Below the pieces are notes generated by a model. That model saw only the letters and a list, made by a program, of their open reading frames with translations, searched no databases and was not told the origin of the DNA. Both the position numbers and the translations under genes were made by a program. A stretch of 64,000 bases of DNA from Rosellinia necatrix (lineage: Eukaryota; Ascomycota; Sordariomycetes; Xylariales; Xylariaceae), in NCBI GenBank assembly GCA_021209875.1, contig JAGYVD010000001.1:6324001-6388000 (forward strand), in the 5' to 3' direction. The stretch's first letter is position 1; every line of letters begins with the position of its first letter. Shown piece after piece: positions 1-15,222 of the stretch.

Positions 1-3000
1 TAAAAGCTTTATTACTTAATAAATATTTAGCAAATTGTTTATTATAACAATTTTATTTTATAAAAAAATAACAATTAAAATAAATAACTATTAAAAAAAA
101 AATAAAACTAAATATAAAAACTATTAAAATAAATATTTAAAATATAAAACTAACGTTATAAAAAAACGACTAAATAGTAAAAATAATAAATTAACAACAA
201 ATTATAATTAGCAATTATTATAACATATAAAAAATAATAATATATAAATATTAAAATTAAACTAACGTTATTATCTTTTAAAAAAAACAACAAAAAAAAA
301 ATTATTAGCAATAAAAAAAAAATTATTAATAATAAAACAAAAATTAAAAACAATAAAACAAAAAAAAAATCAAAAATAATAAAAAAAAAATATTAAACGT
401 TATTTAAACTTTGTGTTTTAACGTTTTAAAAAGCTAAGCTACGCTTAAAAGCATTTATTATATTTAACAGTGTTTATTAGCTGTTTTTAATAGTAATTTT
501 TTTAAATCTAAGCTTGCTTTAATAATTATTTGCTTTTAAATAGTTTTTATGCTAACAAATGTTTTTTTAGTTAAAAAGGTCTTTTTTGCTGCTGTTGTTT
601 AAGCAGGCGTTATAATTAATATTGTTATAATTAGTGCTATTATAATTAATGCTGTTAGTACTATAATTATTTATGCCGCTGTTATTATTATTGCTAGTGC
701 TATACTTAATTAAATAATTAGTAGCAGCGCAAAAGTTATTAAAAAATTTTTATGTTCTGTTTAAATAGCTTTATTAACTTTGTAATTAATAATTTCTAAT
801 TTTAAAAAAATATTTAGCGTAATATAATTATAATCTTATATTTTTTTTTAATTTTATAATTTAAATATATAAAATAAAAATTTTAATAATTAATAACTAG
901 ATAGTTTTAATTATCGCGTTTAAAAGTTTTTTAAGTTTATTATCCGGCAGACTTTTTATTTTATTAATTTTATTTGTTAAAATAGTTTGATTAAATAAAA
1001 TAATCGAATTTATAAAGCTTTTATAATATATTATTAAACTACTTTTAATTTAAAATATTTTTTTGTAATAAAAACAAAAAATTAGCGCTGCTGCGTTATT
1101 TTTTAAGTTTTAAAAATGTTTATATAATTATTTTATTATTTCGTGCTAAATATCTGCTGTTATATTAACAATTATTGCTAATTAGTTGTTAGCAGTTTTT
1201 AATTATTAAAATATAACTTTATATTAGCTTTTATATATAATATCGCTAAAAATATATTTATAAATTTTTTTAATATTAAAAAACGTTTGTTATAGCTATA
1301 ACGCAAGGTTTATAATATTAATCGGTACGTTATAAAGTTCTAGCTGCTAAACTTGTTTAGTTTAACTTTGTATTAACAATATTTAAATGTTTAAATTTTA
1401 AAGTTGTTTAAACGTTGTTTAAATAACGCTACTAGTCTAAAGCTATTTAAAAAAAATCTATATAGCGCTACTTATAGATTAAAGCTGTTAAATAATAGTT
1501 AGCTGTTTAAACGTATTTTAAGTTAAATAAAAAACAGTAACTACTTAATAAAAAGTATTAATTTTATTGTTTATATCGCTGTTTTAGCTATTTATAAAAT
1601 CTATTATTTTTATTAATATAACAAGTATTACTAGCATAGCATTTAAATTACGTTAATATTTTCGTTAGCTCGTAAATATAATTTAACGTTTAGCGTCTTT
1701 ACTAGTTTTTTTTATTTAAATATTTATAATAATAGCTTTATTATTTTCTAAAATATTTTTAATATTAACAGCATTATTTGCAAAAACAATAGTTTTATTA
1801 ACAACTTATAAAATATTTTTAACTTTATAATTAAAATGTTTTTTTATTAAAATGTTTTTTTATTAAAATATTTTTTTATTAAAATATTTTTATTATTAAA
1901 AGATTTTTTATTTTTATTAACTATTTTAATAAAAATAAAAACAGCAATAATGTTTTTATTAAGTTTATATCGCTTAAGAAAATAGTTTATTTAAAAAAAA
2001 TATTAATTAAAAAGCTTTTAATACTATTAGTTATTTAAGTTCTGTTTAAGCTAATAAAAATTTAATTTAATTAAAAAACGTTTTAAAATTATATTTAATA
2101 CTGCTAAAAATTTTAAAAGCTTTTATATTTTTATAATTAAAATATTAAAATAATTTTTAATAATTATATAATTATTTTTTAATTTTTGTTTTATTATTTT
2201 TTAAGCTGCTTTTAATTTTAAAATATAGTTTAGATTTAAAAGTTGTCGGTATAACGCTATTATAACTAGATTAATAATAGCGTAGTTGTTATTAATATTA
2301 TTTTAAATTAAATATTATTTAAAAATATGCTTTTAATATTTTTAAAAAGTCGGTAAACTTGCAACTAATAAAGTATTATCTGTTTAAATTAACCGGTTTT
2401 TTTTATAGTTGCGTTTTTTTAATTTCGCGTTAATTATAAATAAATAAAAAACCTGGGCTACTATTTTATTAATAATTAATTTATAATATTCTTATTAATT
2501 ATATTTACAAGCAGTGTTATAAAAAAAATCGGCCGCTATAATTATTATTTTAATTTAACTATTATAATAAAATATAAGTTCTAGGATTTTTTTTTAAATA
2601 AGTTTATTAATTTAGTTATTATTTAAATTATTATTAAAAACAACGATTTAATCCCGGTTAACAGTAAGCTGGCAGATTATTTCTATAAATGCTATTTTAA
2701 ATAAAAAGAATACGTAAATAATATATTTATAAAAAGTGATAGATTATAATATAAATTATAATATGTTTATAAAATAATAATAAACTAAAATATTAAATAA
2801 TAAATAAAATAGTATATATTAATAAAAATAAAAGTTTTAATAAATAAAAAAAAAGTTTTATATAAAAAGTTTTATATATAATATATTATATATTTAAAAA
2901 AAAACAAAATAAACAAACAATTATTATTATATACGTTAAACAAAATAAGCTAAATAAATAACTTAAATAAACAGGTTAAATATGCTTATTATAAGTTGTA

Positions 3001-6000
3001 GACTATGCGCAGTAGTATTTATATATTAATAGTTAGAATAGTTTTTACTTGTTATTAATCGCCTGTTACTTCTGCTATAGGTTTTATTTTTTCGACGCGT
3101 TTAACATATATTTTTTTAAAAGTAACCGGTTTTTTTTTATCGAAGGTTTTTATTAATTCAGCGGCGTTCTATATAAATAATATTTTAAAATATTATTTAT
3201 TATATAAAGCTTTATATCCTTTTTATTAAACAAAGTATTTTAATATTAAATGTCTACCGGTTTTATTAATCCGTCGAGCTAATATAGTTTTAATTTTATA
3301 AAAGATAAAATTATTTATATTTTTTTATATATATATTTAAAACGCTTTTTTTTAATTAAAAATCCAGTCCTAGCGGCGCTAAAACAAATATATAATAAAT
3401 ATAACTTAATATATATACTAATATTTAAAAAGTTTAATTTATATACCAGCTTATTTATTTTTATAATATAATAAATAGTTTTATTTATTGTTATAATTAT
3501 TTTTGCAAGAGTTTCTTAAGCAGGTAATATTTTTATATAAACATAAAAAACTTTTTATTTATTTAAAATTAAATTAAATTATGTTTAATATTATAACAGA
3601 TTTTATATTAGCTGTTATAAATTAAATTACTGTTTTTATATCTTTTAATATAATTAGCAGTAAAAATTAAAATTAATTAATTTACAAAGTATTTTTATAA
3701 TTAATAAAAATTTTATAGTTTAAAACTTAATATTATTTTATTAAAACTTCTTTTACTGCTACTAATTTAATATTATTAAAGTTATATTATAATATTAAAA
3801 TAATATTTATTTATAATGTTTTAAAAATATAATATAATAATAAATAGCAATTTTAATATTTTAATTATATTTTTGCTTTAACCGTTAATCTAAAAATAAT
3901 AACTTATTATTATTTTTAACAACGTATTTATTTTAGTTTATAAATTTTAAGTTTTTATTTAAAATAATTTTTGCTAATATGCTTTAGTTATATAATAATA
4001 ATATAAATATAAAAACTTCTGCCTATTTCTCGGCTTTATATATAGCGTTTCTAAGTATTAACTATATTTTTTTAAAAAATTTATAAATAACTAGCATAAA
4101 AACGTTATAAGCTGTATAACTTTTTAATTTTTAAAAAGTATTTACTGCTAAAACTTCTGGTAAACCAATAATAAAATCTATTATAATAATATAGTATAAC
4201 TATAATAATTTTATAATAAGCTTTAATTTTTTAATAGTTTTATTAATTAATTATATATTTAAAACATTAAAAACAGTATTAAATATATTTAAAAATTTAT
4301 TTTAAAAGCTTATAAATAACAAATCTTTATAATTTATAATATATTTTTAAAAACTAAAATAATGTTTTTATTATATGCTATTTATAATAGCTGTTATTAA
4401 TAATTAACTAGAATATATAATTTTATTTTGCTTTAAATGTTTATTATATAAAATAATTTATTTTAAATTTTATATAAAAAACGAACTAATAGCCGGCTAT
4501 AATAAAAAACTAATTTTTTTAAATAATTATATATTTGCTGCAATTATTTTTTATATTATTTGCCTATTTTTTTTATTATTTTAATAAAGCAGGGGTTTTT
4601 TTTATAGCCTTAAATAAGCTTTTTTTTTTAAATATTATTTATTTTAATTTTTATAGCTGCAATATAACTAAAATCTTTAGCAACATTTTTAAAAGTTCCT
4701 TGGTTTTTATTATTTTATATAATAGCGTTATTAGCGTTATAAGCTGTTAATAATTTTAAAAAAATATCTAGTACTAAGTTAAATCGACCTAATATATAGC
4801 AAATATTTAATTAAAATTAAAATAAATATATAAACGTTATTATTAACTTAATATTTAATTTTAAAATATTAACTGATTTTAAGCTTGTTTGTTTTATAAT
4901 ACTCCGTATAATAAAATAGTTTATTAATACTACTACTAGTAGTATATAAGATTATATCTGCGTTTATAATTAATAATATGTTTAAATTAATATAAATATT
5001 TCCGATTTAATAAATTAATAAGTTGTTTTTTGTCGCATAAAAGTTTTGTTTAAAAATAAAATAGGTTTAATATTATTAACAAAAATCTTTTTATTGTTTT
5101 ATATAAAGCTTAAATAAAAAGCTATTATTTTATATCTTTGTTTATAAGAAATATTAAGCTTAATAAAAGACTATTTTTTATAGTTTTAATATTTAAAATA
5201 GCTTATATTTATAAGCTGGTTTTAAATAATTTTAAAGTTTTAAATTTTTAAGTTAGTTAATTTAAATATAATTTTTACTGTTTAACGCTGTTATACCGAA
5301 ATCGTTTTAAAAATAATTTTTATTGTTCTAGCTTTTGCTAATAGTTTTGTTTTTTTTTTTTATAATAATAAAAGCTTTTATTAGCATTATAAAATAAACT
5401 TTTGCAAAAATCCTATTATTTTAATATATATTTTTAAGTTTGCAAAAGTTATTAATAGTTTAAGTTTTTAAATAGCTTTAATTTAATTATTAATAATTAT
5501 AAAGCTAAAGCTGTTTATTAAAAAACTTAATAGTTTTATTATAAAATATGCTATAAAAGATTTTATTAGTTTTAAACTAAAGTTAATATTATTAAACATT
5601 TAAAAGATTTTTTTAATATGCTTGTAATATTTGTTAGCAGTTTTTAAAAATATAATAACATTATTAATATATTTAGCTGCAAATCAGCTATATAATATAA
5701 AATGTTATTTATAAATTATTAAATATAGCCTGGGCTATTTTTAAATTTTATTAATATAATTTTAAATATATAAAAATTTTTAAAAAATAATAACTATTTT
5801 GTTTTAGTAGCGTAGCTATATTAATAGTTAATAAAAAATTTAAAACAATTAATTATTATAATATATTAATATTTTTAAGTCTAGCTATAATAGCTTTTTA
5901 TATTAATAATAAATAAGCGTTAAATATAATAATTTTATTTAATAATCAGAGGTCCACTACTATTTAACTTTTTTTTTTATTATTTATATAGCGCTATATA

Positions 6001-9000
6001 ATAAATATTAAATATTTAAATAGTATTAATTATTTTATAAAATTAAGTTTACTGTTCTAGTGTATAAATTTAAACTATTTATTTACGATTTTTAATTTTT
6101 AATTTTTAATATATATAGCTTTACTATATTAAAAATTTAATTTTGCTATTTATTAACCAAGTTTATTTATATTATATTATTTTTGTTTATTTTAATAATA
6201 TTTTTGTCCGCCAGGTTTTATATTTTTTAAAAATATTTTTAGTTTTATTATAAATATATTATTTAAAGCATATATATATATTTTATTTTTAGTTTTTATA
6301 TAAAATATTAACTTAAATTTTTATATTTTAAAAATAGTTTTTAAATATATTAAACTTAATATATTTTATTATATTTTAAATGTTATTATTAAACTATTTA
6401 ATTGCTTTAAATAAAAAAAGCTTTTTAAATATATTAAACTTTTATAATATATAAAAGTTATTTATAAATTTTTAATATTAACGCGGCTGCTATTAAGTTT
6501 ATTTTTTTATATAATATATATATAATTATTGTTTTAATAATCTAATATTATATTTATTTACGTTTTTGCTATATAATAATATTTTAATAAGTTTAATTAA
6601 TAAAAAACAGCTTTTAAACTTATAAAAATATTATCGCTTTTAATATTTTTATAATTATTAATATAAATATATAATTTTAAAAAATTATTGCTATTTTATT
6701 ATAAAAATTAGCATAAACAATTAGTATTATAGTTATAATATATAGTAGTATTATAATATTAACTGTTGTTATAACATATTATTTTATTAGCTGTTTTTAA
6801 TACTAATTTTTATAAGCATAATAATATTATTACAGCTTTTAAATATAATTAATTTTATAAAAATTAATAATAACTTTATTTATATTTATAAAGTTTATTT
6901 TTAGCAGTAAGTTTAGTTTTAATTTATTTATAATCTAAGCTTTAATTTAAAAACTTCTAATTTAAATATATAATTTATTTCTTTAGTAATATTTAGCTAA
7001 AATTAAGTTTTTTTATAAAAATAATTAAGCTTTTAACTTTATTTATTATTATTAGCGATTTAAACTGCATTTTTTTATATATAATATAAATTAGTTTAGC
7101 TAGTTTTATACTATTATTACTATAAAACAGCCGGTATTAAAATATATTATAATAATTTTGTTTATATTATTAATTATAACTTGTAATTAAAAATATATAT
7201 ATTTTATTAAATGTTGTTTTTATTATATAAAATGCTATTTAATATTGTATATATTATATTAAATATTTTATCGGCTAAAAAGTTTTTGTTTTATTTAGCT
7301 TAAACTAACTATTTTTTAATAACTATAACAACAGTTTTTATATTATATATTATTTTTAATTATATAAACAAAAAAACAGTTTTATTTAAAAATTATATAT
7401 TATAATAACAGTATTATATAACGTTTAGCTTTTTTATTAAACATTTAATAAGTTTATATTAAAAAAATCAAATAAACAGTATTGTTTTTTTAGTTTTTAT
7501 TAGAATATTTAATAAAAGTTTTTTTTTTTTTTTTTAATTTTTTTATTATAATATATCTATGCTATAATAAGTTCTGTTTTTAAGCTTTTAATTAACTATT
7601 ATTAATAAATTATAATATTTTATTATTAATACTAATATAACTTCTTTTAAAATCTGTTATAATTAAACTTATTTATAAAATATTTATTTAAATAGTTTTT
7701 ATATTTAATAATAAATTCTGCGCTTTTATTTATTATAATTTTTTTATATTTTTATAAATAACGCAACGTTTTATATTTAACGCATAGCTTTTATTTTTAA
7801 AATTATTATAAAAAAAATTTTATTATATATTTAAAATCTATTATAGTTTTATATATTATTATAGTTCTAAAAACGTTTTTAGCTTTTATAAGTTTTTTAT
7901 AGTTTTTACAACCACGCTACACTATAAAATTACTGTTTTATTAATTTTTTTTAATTAAAAAGTATTATTTATTAATTTTCGTGCTAAAAAATAATAATTT
8001 TAATAATAAAAAAAATAAAAATTATATAGAAAAAAAAGTTGCTTTTTTTTTATTATAATGTAACAATATAGTTTTATATACTTTTATTTTTTTTAATATA
8101 GTTAAAAACTGGTTTAAGCTAATAAATACTATTAGTTTTTATATAGCTGTTATAAATTTAAATAAAGCTGGTTTTATATATAACTATAAAATTATATATT
8201 TAAAATAAAACTTAAGTTTTAACAGCTTTTAATTATAAATATAACTTATATTTAAATTAATATTTTTATAATATTAGCTGCTTATTATAAAAATAAATAA
8301 ACGTTTATTTAATAACGTCTGCAGTATTTTTATAATATTTTATTTTAAGTTTATTTAATATATATTTAAAACTAGCGCTTATTGTTGCTTTAATAAAATT
8401 ATTTAATATATTTATATATTAAAGCTAAACGTTGCTTTAAAATAGCTAAAAAAAGTTATTTTATAATATTTTCGCTTTAATAAAATTTAAAGCACTTTGT
8501 TTTATTAAAGCTGTAAAAAAATAAATATTTTTTTAATAAGCATTTCTTTCAACCGTAACATAATTGCCTGCATTAAAAATATTTAATAAGTTAAAATAAA
8601 AATATCCGACTAAATAAATTTTTTATGCTTAATTATCACCTGGTATAAAAACTAGTTGTTTAAAAATAATATTAGCTGCTTTAAATATATTATTTATTAT
8701 GCTTCTAACGTTATTATTTTATATAAAAACTTGTATTGCTATAGCTATTTTTATTATATAACGCTGGGAATTTTTATTAAATAATGCTTAAAAAAGCAGG
8801 TTTAAAAATAATAGAAATAAAAGTAATAATAATAACAGGTCGGATAATAAAAATAATAAAAGTACAAATAAAAAAAAAGTTTATTTTTTTAGGCCTTATA
8901 ATGCTATATTTTTTAATATTTTTAACGTAAAAATAGTTTTAATTTTAAAGTTTAAAAAAAGTAAGTTTAAATAAATTTATTTAAACAACAAAATAAAAAG

Positions 9001-9845
9001 TCTATATATAACTATTTCCGACAAAATAAACTTGTTAGCTTTATTTACAGCTTGTTAAATATTATATATATTAACTATCTATTTTTCTAAGTATAGCTTA
9101 AATTAAATGTTTTTAAATTTTATTATATTTTTTTTTTTAAAAAAAAGTAGTAAAAGTTTTAAAAACTTGTTAAGTTTAAAATTAAAGTTTAAAATTCTAG
9201 TAAACAATAACTAATTTATTTTTTAAATCTAAAGTATTATATAGTTATCTCGGAAAAAAACAGCTATTTAATAGCAAAAATAATATTCTACTAATTTTAA
9301 TAGATTTATAAAACTAAAAAGCTTTTATTAATAAAAAATAAAACTATAAAAAAAAAATAAGCTGCTATTACAACAAAATAAAAGCAGATATTATAAATAA
9401 AAAATATCTCTGGATTACATGTTGTTTTTAAATTACGCGTTTATATTTAAATTATAAAATTTTATTAAAAGTTTTGCAGATAATACGTTAATATTAATAA
9501 CCGTAAAAATTTATTAATAATAAACTACAAAAGTTTAATAATAACATAATAACTTAAAAAAAAAAGCTAAAGCTTATTAAAATAAAAAAAACAAATATTT
9601 CAACATAAAAAAAAAAAAAAGCAGCTAAAAATCAAGCTTAGCAAAAAAAACATATTTTTAACTAAATTAAGCAGAATATATCTAAAAAAAACAAGTCTGC
9701 CGAAAAGCTGACCGTTCTATATAAAAAAAAAAAAAAAAATTAACTAAAGTCGCTAGCTACTATATAATAAGCATTAAATAATTAAAAAAAAATAAAGATT
9801 TAATTTAACTATTTATTTCTAAATAACTAATATACAGCAATTGCT
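1..9845. repeat. RIP-degraded AT-rich transposon DNA, unresolved
   Basis: Almost entirely A and T, with TA, TAA and ATTA words dominating and CA/TG dinucleotides scarce. That is what C-to-T change at CpA on both strands (RIP) leaves behind. No open frame of plausible length or family resemblance survives; the few short frames are low-complexity (Phe, Ile, Leu, Asn, Lys). Element boundaries could not be fixed here, and the second LTR expected for the inverted A copy further right was not found. Confidence 0.8.
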
Positions 9846-9948
9846 AAAAGCCTTCAGAAAAAAAAGCTTTACCAAGAAAAGCTTCCCAGAAAAAGGCTTC
9901 CCGAAGGAAGGTTTCTGACGGGAGATAGTTCCTCCCAGAAATAGCTTT
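9846..9948. repeat. GC-containing patch with a repeated short motif
   Basis: A roughly 100-bp island that escaped the AT shift. It contains about four variants of a motif close to AGAAAAAGCTTCCC, followed by a partly inverted version (GAAGGTTTCT). It lies at the left limit of the recognisable homology between the inverted A copy and the A element at 24-33 kb, so it may mark a junction or a variable part of that element. No coding role is visible. Confidence 0.4.
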
Positions 9949-9959
9949 ATATTAACGTT

Positions 9960-12606
9960 TGTTTAATATTTTAAATATTATAACTATGTTCTAGCTTTAT
10001 TTATAGCTAATATATAATAATATTTATAATTTTTAGCAAATAAAGTAAAAAATTAATATATGTTGTTTAATATTAAATAATATATTATATTATTCAAACT
10101 ATTTTTTTTAATATTATTTTTATTTTATGTTTAAAATACTAATAAATATATTTTTAAATGTTTTTTATATTTTTTAAAATTAAATATAAAATATAATTAA
10201 TTTTTAATCCAACTTTTATTATATTTAATTATTAGTTTAAGTTTAAACTTATTTTTAATAAATAAGTTTAACAGCTTTACGATTTTTTAACAAAAATACG
10301 TTTATATTTATATATATACTAGCTTTTATATTATTAAATATATTAAAAATAATAAGCAATAGTTTATTATTATATAAAATATAAATATATAATAAAAATC
10401 TTTTATTTAAATAATTATTTATTAGGTTTTTTATTTTTATGCGATAATATTATTTTTAAAAAAGTTTATTTTTTAAAGTTATTTTTTTTTTTTGCGTTTT
10501 TTAATTTTAAAAAGCTGGTTTAAACTTATTTATAATTATATTTATATAAGCATTACGTTAAGCCTGATCTATAGCTTTTATAAAATAATTTTTAATAATA
10601 TATTTTTTGTTTATATTAAAAGCATTTGTTTTTAATAATTAATTATTTTATTTTTTGTTATATATTAAAGTTTTTATTTTTTATAAACCTGTTTACTAGC
10701 AGGGTTAATTATATTATTATAATTAAAAAAGTTTAATATAATAAATATATATTATATTTTATAAATTGTTTTTTATTTTATAAGCTTTGCTTTTTTTTAT
10801 TATTTATAAATAAATAATAAGCTATTTAAATATAATATTTTATATAAACGTTAAAATTTATAACATTTTTAAATATTTAAAAATAGTTTTAATAGCTATA
10901 TAAAATAATAATTTAATTTTAAATTTTTTTTTATTTAGTTTTATTAAAACATATTTTTTAATAAAATATATAAAGTCTGTTTTAAACTATATAAACCTAG
11001 CAAACATATATTTATTAAAGTTTAAAACTTTATAATTAGCTTTATTTTTTTAAAACGTTTATATTTTTATAAATATTATATAAATATTATATTAAGTTTT
11101 TAAAGTTGTAATTATATTTAAATATTTATTAAATAAATATAAAACTAAGTTTTTAAATGCTTTTCTAGCAAAATAAGACTTAATATCGCTTATTTTTATA
11201 TTATTACTAGCAAATTAATCTGCGTTTATTTTAAAACGGTTAGTTATATTTTAATATTATATTTCAAATTTTATTTTATTTTTAAAACGTTATTATAAAA
11301 CTTATTTATAAATATTTTAATTAATTTCTATATTTTTTTTTAAGATTTTAAAAGCAAATATTTTTTTATATAACTTAATAAATTAACTATTTATTAATTA
11401 AATTTATTTAATAAGTTTTAAATATAATCGCGATTAATTATTATTATTTTTAGTTTAATTATAATATAATTTATAGCTGCGTTATTATTTTAGCTTTTAA
11501 ATAATTTAAATATAAAAAGTCTATATTTTTTATTTTATCTGTATAATTTGTTTAATTTTTGTTATACTTTAGCAAAACTTTTTTAAATATTAAACAGTTG
11601 TTTTTAAGCTATTATTAGCTCCGTTTTAATATTTTTAAGTTGTTTTTATTTTTTATTAAATATTTTTTTATATTTTATAATATAAGCGCTAAATTTTATA
11701 ACTTATTTTATAGCAGTTTTTATTTATTTAGCGGTATAATATATAATAAAGTAATAATTAGTCGCTGTTTATTAAAAACTATTAGCATATATATTTTAAT
11801 TTTTATTTTATTAAAAAAATAAAAAAAATTAAAAAAATCTGTGCAAAGTTTATAAATAATTTTACGTTAACAAGTCTGTTGAAGTTAAGCTAAGCAAAAT
11901 TGCTTTTTTTTATAATAAGTTTTTAAAAAAAAACCTATTAGTTGCTTTTTATAGCAATTATAGCAAAATTTTATATTAAAATATTAACCGTTTTATAAAA
12001 AAACTTATAAGTTTTATTATATAAAACAAATTAAAAGTTTAAAGTTTTAACTTATAAATAAAATTTTTAAGTAAAATTAAATAATAAATTCTATATAGCT
12101 TTAGTTTTAATATTAGTTTTAATAATTAAATATGCTATATTAAGTTTTTAAAATAATTTAAATATATTTAGTTTTAAATATATTGCTAAAAGTTTTTAAT
12201 AAAATACGCCAAAAACTTAAAAATTTTATATAACAAAATAACGTTTTAATATGCTAAATTTTTAACATGTTTATAAGCACCGCTAACAGAAAAAATTAAT
12301 ACTATATCGTTATTTTTATATAAAAAATATTTAAAAAGCAGTTTTAATGTTATAAAATAAAATAATCTATAAATTATTATATTAGTTATAAATAAAAAAT
12401 TAAAGCTTTAGCAATAAATAATATATTATATAAAAATCTATAAATAAAAAAATAAAGAGTAAGTGGGAGAAATTAGCCTACTAAAATTCTGGCTAAGTGC
12501 AGGTGTATAGGGTAGGTCCAGTCTGTGCGCTGTACGCACCAGTTAGCAACAGGTGTACGGATACTGGTCTGTGCCACCTGTATTAGCCAACCAGTTATCT
12601 GTGACT
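9960..12606 (-). mobile_element. Second, inverted and truncated copy of LTR element A
   Basis: The reverse complement of this stretch aligns block by block with element A (24016-25239 and 27990 to about 29250). Examples: 12120-12290 matches 24140-24255; 11600-11860 matches 24580-24800; 10860-11060 matches 28105-28315; 10040-10340 matches 28860-29200. The right end is a recognisable A-type LTR. Because B is absent here, B entered the other copy after the two copies separated. Homology is lost left of about 9960 and no left LTR was found, so this copy looks truncated. Strand is given relative to A being plus, which is itself tentative. Confidence 0.7.
12375..12606 (-). repeat. LTR of inverted element A copy
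   Basis: Matches the reverse complement of both A LTRs (23784-24015 and 32920-33151) at nearly the same length, about 232 bp. Shared landmarks include the segment around GCCAGAATT and the conserved CAGACC and CACCTGCA words. The GC-rich half (about 12465-12605) is much less AT-shifted than the neighbouring internal region. Confidence 0.8.
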
Positions 12607-14909
12607 TTTAATATATAATTTATTTTATTTAAATATATAATTATTTTTATATTTAATATTATATTAATTATTATTATAATTAATAAAAATTTAGTTTAAA
12701 CTTTATATTAGTTGCAATAATTATATTTATTAAAAATTATTTATTAGTTTTAACTAAAGCTGTTTCTGTTAATAATAAAACGGTAGCTATAACTATAAAA
12801 ATTATTATTACTAATTTTTAAAAGCTTATATATATTTTATTATTTTTATTTTTTAAATTTTATTTAATTTAATGCTTTTATAAATTTTAATAGTTTTATT
12901 AAAATATTTACTATTAATATTATTTTAAAAGTTCTAGCGTTAATTATACTATATATACTGTTTTTATATATAGCTACAAAACAAAAGCTTTTATTATTTA
13001 ATAAAAGTTTATACTTTACTATAAAATAAGCTTTTTTTCTGTTTTATAGTTCTATGTTTTTCCGACTAATAATTTTCTGCACGTATTTACAACTATAAAT
13101 AAATATATTAAAAAAACTATAAATTTATTTATTTTTTAGCCTAGCAAATAAATATTTCCGATTTATAATTAATTATAGCTTTATATAAATATAAAAGTTA
13201 TTATTAAATAGCATTTTAATTTTAAATAGTTTTTATTATTTTTTTTTTTATATATTTAAATATTTTAAGTTTTTAGTTTTATTTGTTTTTTAATATAAAA
13301 ATAAACTTAGCTTTTTTAAGTTTAACCGATTTATTTTTAAAACAACAAACTTAATTTAATTAAAAGCTGTTTTATATATTAAAATATTTAAAAAAATTTA
13401 TTAATAATAATTTTTTAATATTTAAGTTAATATAAATTTATTAGTTTTATTTAATTAAAAACAGCTTAACATTAATTTATAAATATATATAATTTAATTA
13501 AAATATTTTATTATATTTATTATTAATATTTAACGTTTTAATTATAAAAATCTTGCTGTTAAAAATATTATTAACTGTTTTATATATTATATTAAAACAT
13601 ATTTTTAACGCGTTATAATTTAGCTTTTTTTATTTAACAGTTTTATGTTTAGCTTTAATATAATTTCATAAATATTTAAAAATTAATTACATAAAAATAG
13701 TTTTTAAAAATAATATTTATAAGTATGCTTTTTATATATAATTAAAAAAATATCGTAATTTTTCTAATTTAATATAAAAATTACACTTTATATATAATTT
13801 TAAAATAGTTTCTGATTTATAAATTTAATAATATTAATAACAGGTAAAAACTAAGTTTAATATTAAATAAAAAAAAACGCGTTTTTTGCTGTTATTTCGT
13901 TTAGTTTCTTATTTATTTGTATTACTGTTTATAAAATATATATAAAATAAACGTTAATCGTTTTTTTTTTAATTTTAGCTATAATTTTTACGATTTAAAT
14001 ATTTACGATTTTAATTTTAATTATAACTATAGTTATATCTTCGGTTATATTTTTAATTATAACTTTTAGTTTTTAATTATAATTTTTTAGTTTTTAATTA
14101 TAATTTTTTAGTTTTTAATTATAATTTTTTAATTTTTGATTGTTTTTTCTGTTTTTTTAGTAGTTATTATAATTTTAGTTCTAACGTTTGCAGCTTTTTT
14201 TGCAGCTGCTACTTTAGTTGTTATAACTTTTATTTTAGCTTTAGTACTGTTTATAGCTATATTTACAGCTGTTTTAGCTTTAATTTTTAAAATGTTTATT
14301 CTTTAATTAACGTTTTTTTTAATCAAGTTAACAATTATAGCTTTTTAGCAAATTATTTTAACAGCTAGTATTAAATTTACCGATATTATTTTTAGTTTAA
14401 TGTTTAAATATATTTTTTTAATTTTACGTTTTAGCTTATATTAGCTGTTTTTTATTTTATATATATAATCAGCTAAAGTTTTTTTTAATTTAAAAAGTTA
14501 AATATAGTTTAGAATTACTTTTTTTATTAGTTGTAAATATTTTTTATAATTTTATGCTAATTTTTATTGCTTTTTGCAGCGTTTTTATAGCTTTAATATA
14601 TTATATTTAATATTAAATAAACTAAAAAACATATTTTAATTTTTGTAATATTTTTAAAATAAGTTTTTTTTATAAACTTTTAAAATATTTTACTAGCTTA
14701 CGTTTTAAATTTTTTATAGTTTTTAAATAATATATTTAAGCCTGTTTTTTTATATATAATAATTGCGTGCGTAAATTTTGCTGTTTTATTATAGCAAAGC
14801 TGATCTAGCTAATAAATAATTAAATAAATTAATTATTTATTAAATATTTAATATTTAAATGTTTTTATTTTTTAATAATAATTTAATATAATTAATAAAT
14901 AAATAAATG
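12607..14909. repeat. RIP-degraded AT-rich DNA between elements A' and C
   Basis: AT-rich, no surviving reading frame. Contains a local tandem of an AATTATAATTTTTTAG-like unit near 14065-14135. The last 5 bp (AAATG, 14905-14909) are the left target-site duplication of element C. Confidence 0.6.
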
Positions 14910-15222
14910 TATTAGAACTATGGCAATTAGTCATAGTTACTCACAGCTGTTGTACGTGCATATGTTTTATACAAGCATATAGCGTATATATCACGTATAT
15001 ATATACAGCGTGTATACTTTGTATATAAAACAAGCTATATTATTATTGTTATTTTAATAGGTTGTACGCTAGTAGAATTTTTATGCAAAACTTAAAATAA
15101 TGCTATATATAATAATTATTTAAATAAAATAATCAAGCATAATAAATATTATATAATAAAAAGTTATATTTTGTTTTACGCGTGAACAGTACATGCATTA
15201 TATATATAAAGCTTATTTAATA
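14910..15222. repeat. Left LTR of element C (313 bp)
   Basis: Aligns end to end without gaps to 37792-38104. Every difference I could see is a transition (C/T or G/A), with the left copy keeping more C and G, for example ACGCGTGAACAG at about 15178. This identifies RIP rather than ordinary drift as the main mutational force. Confidence 0.88.
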
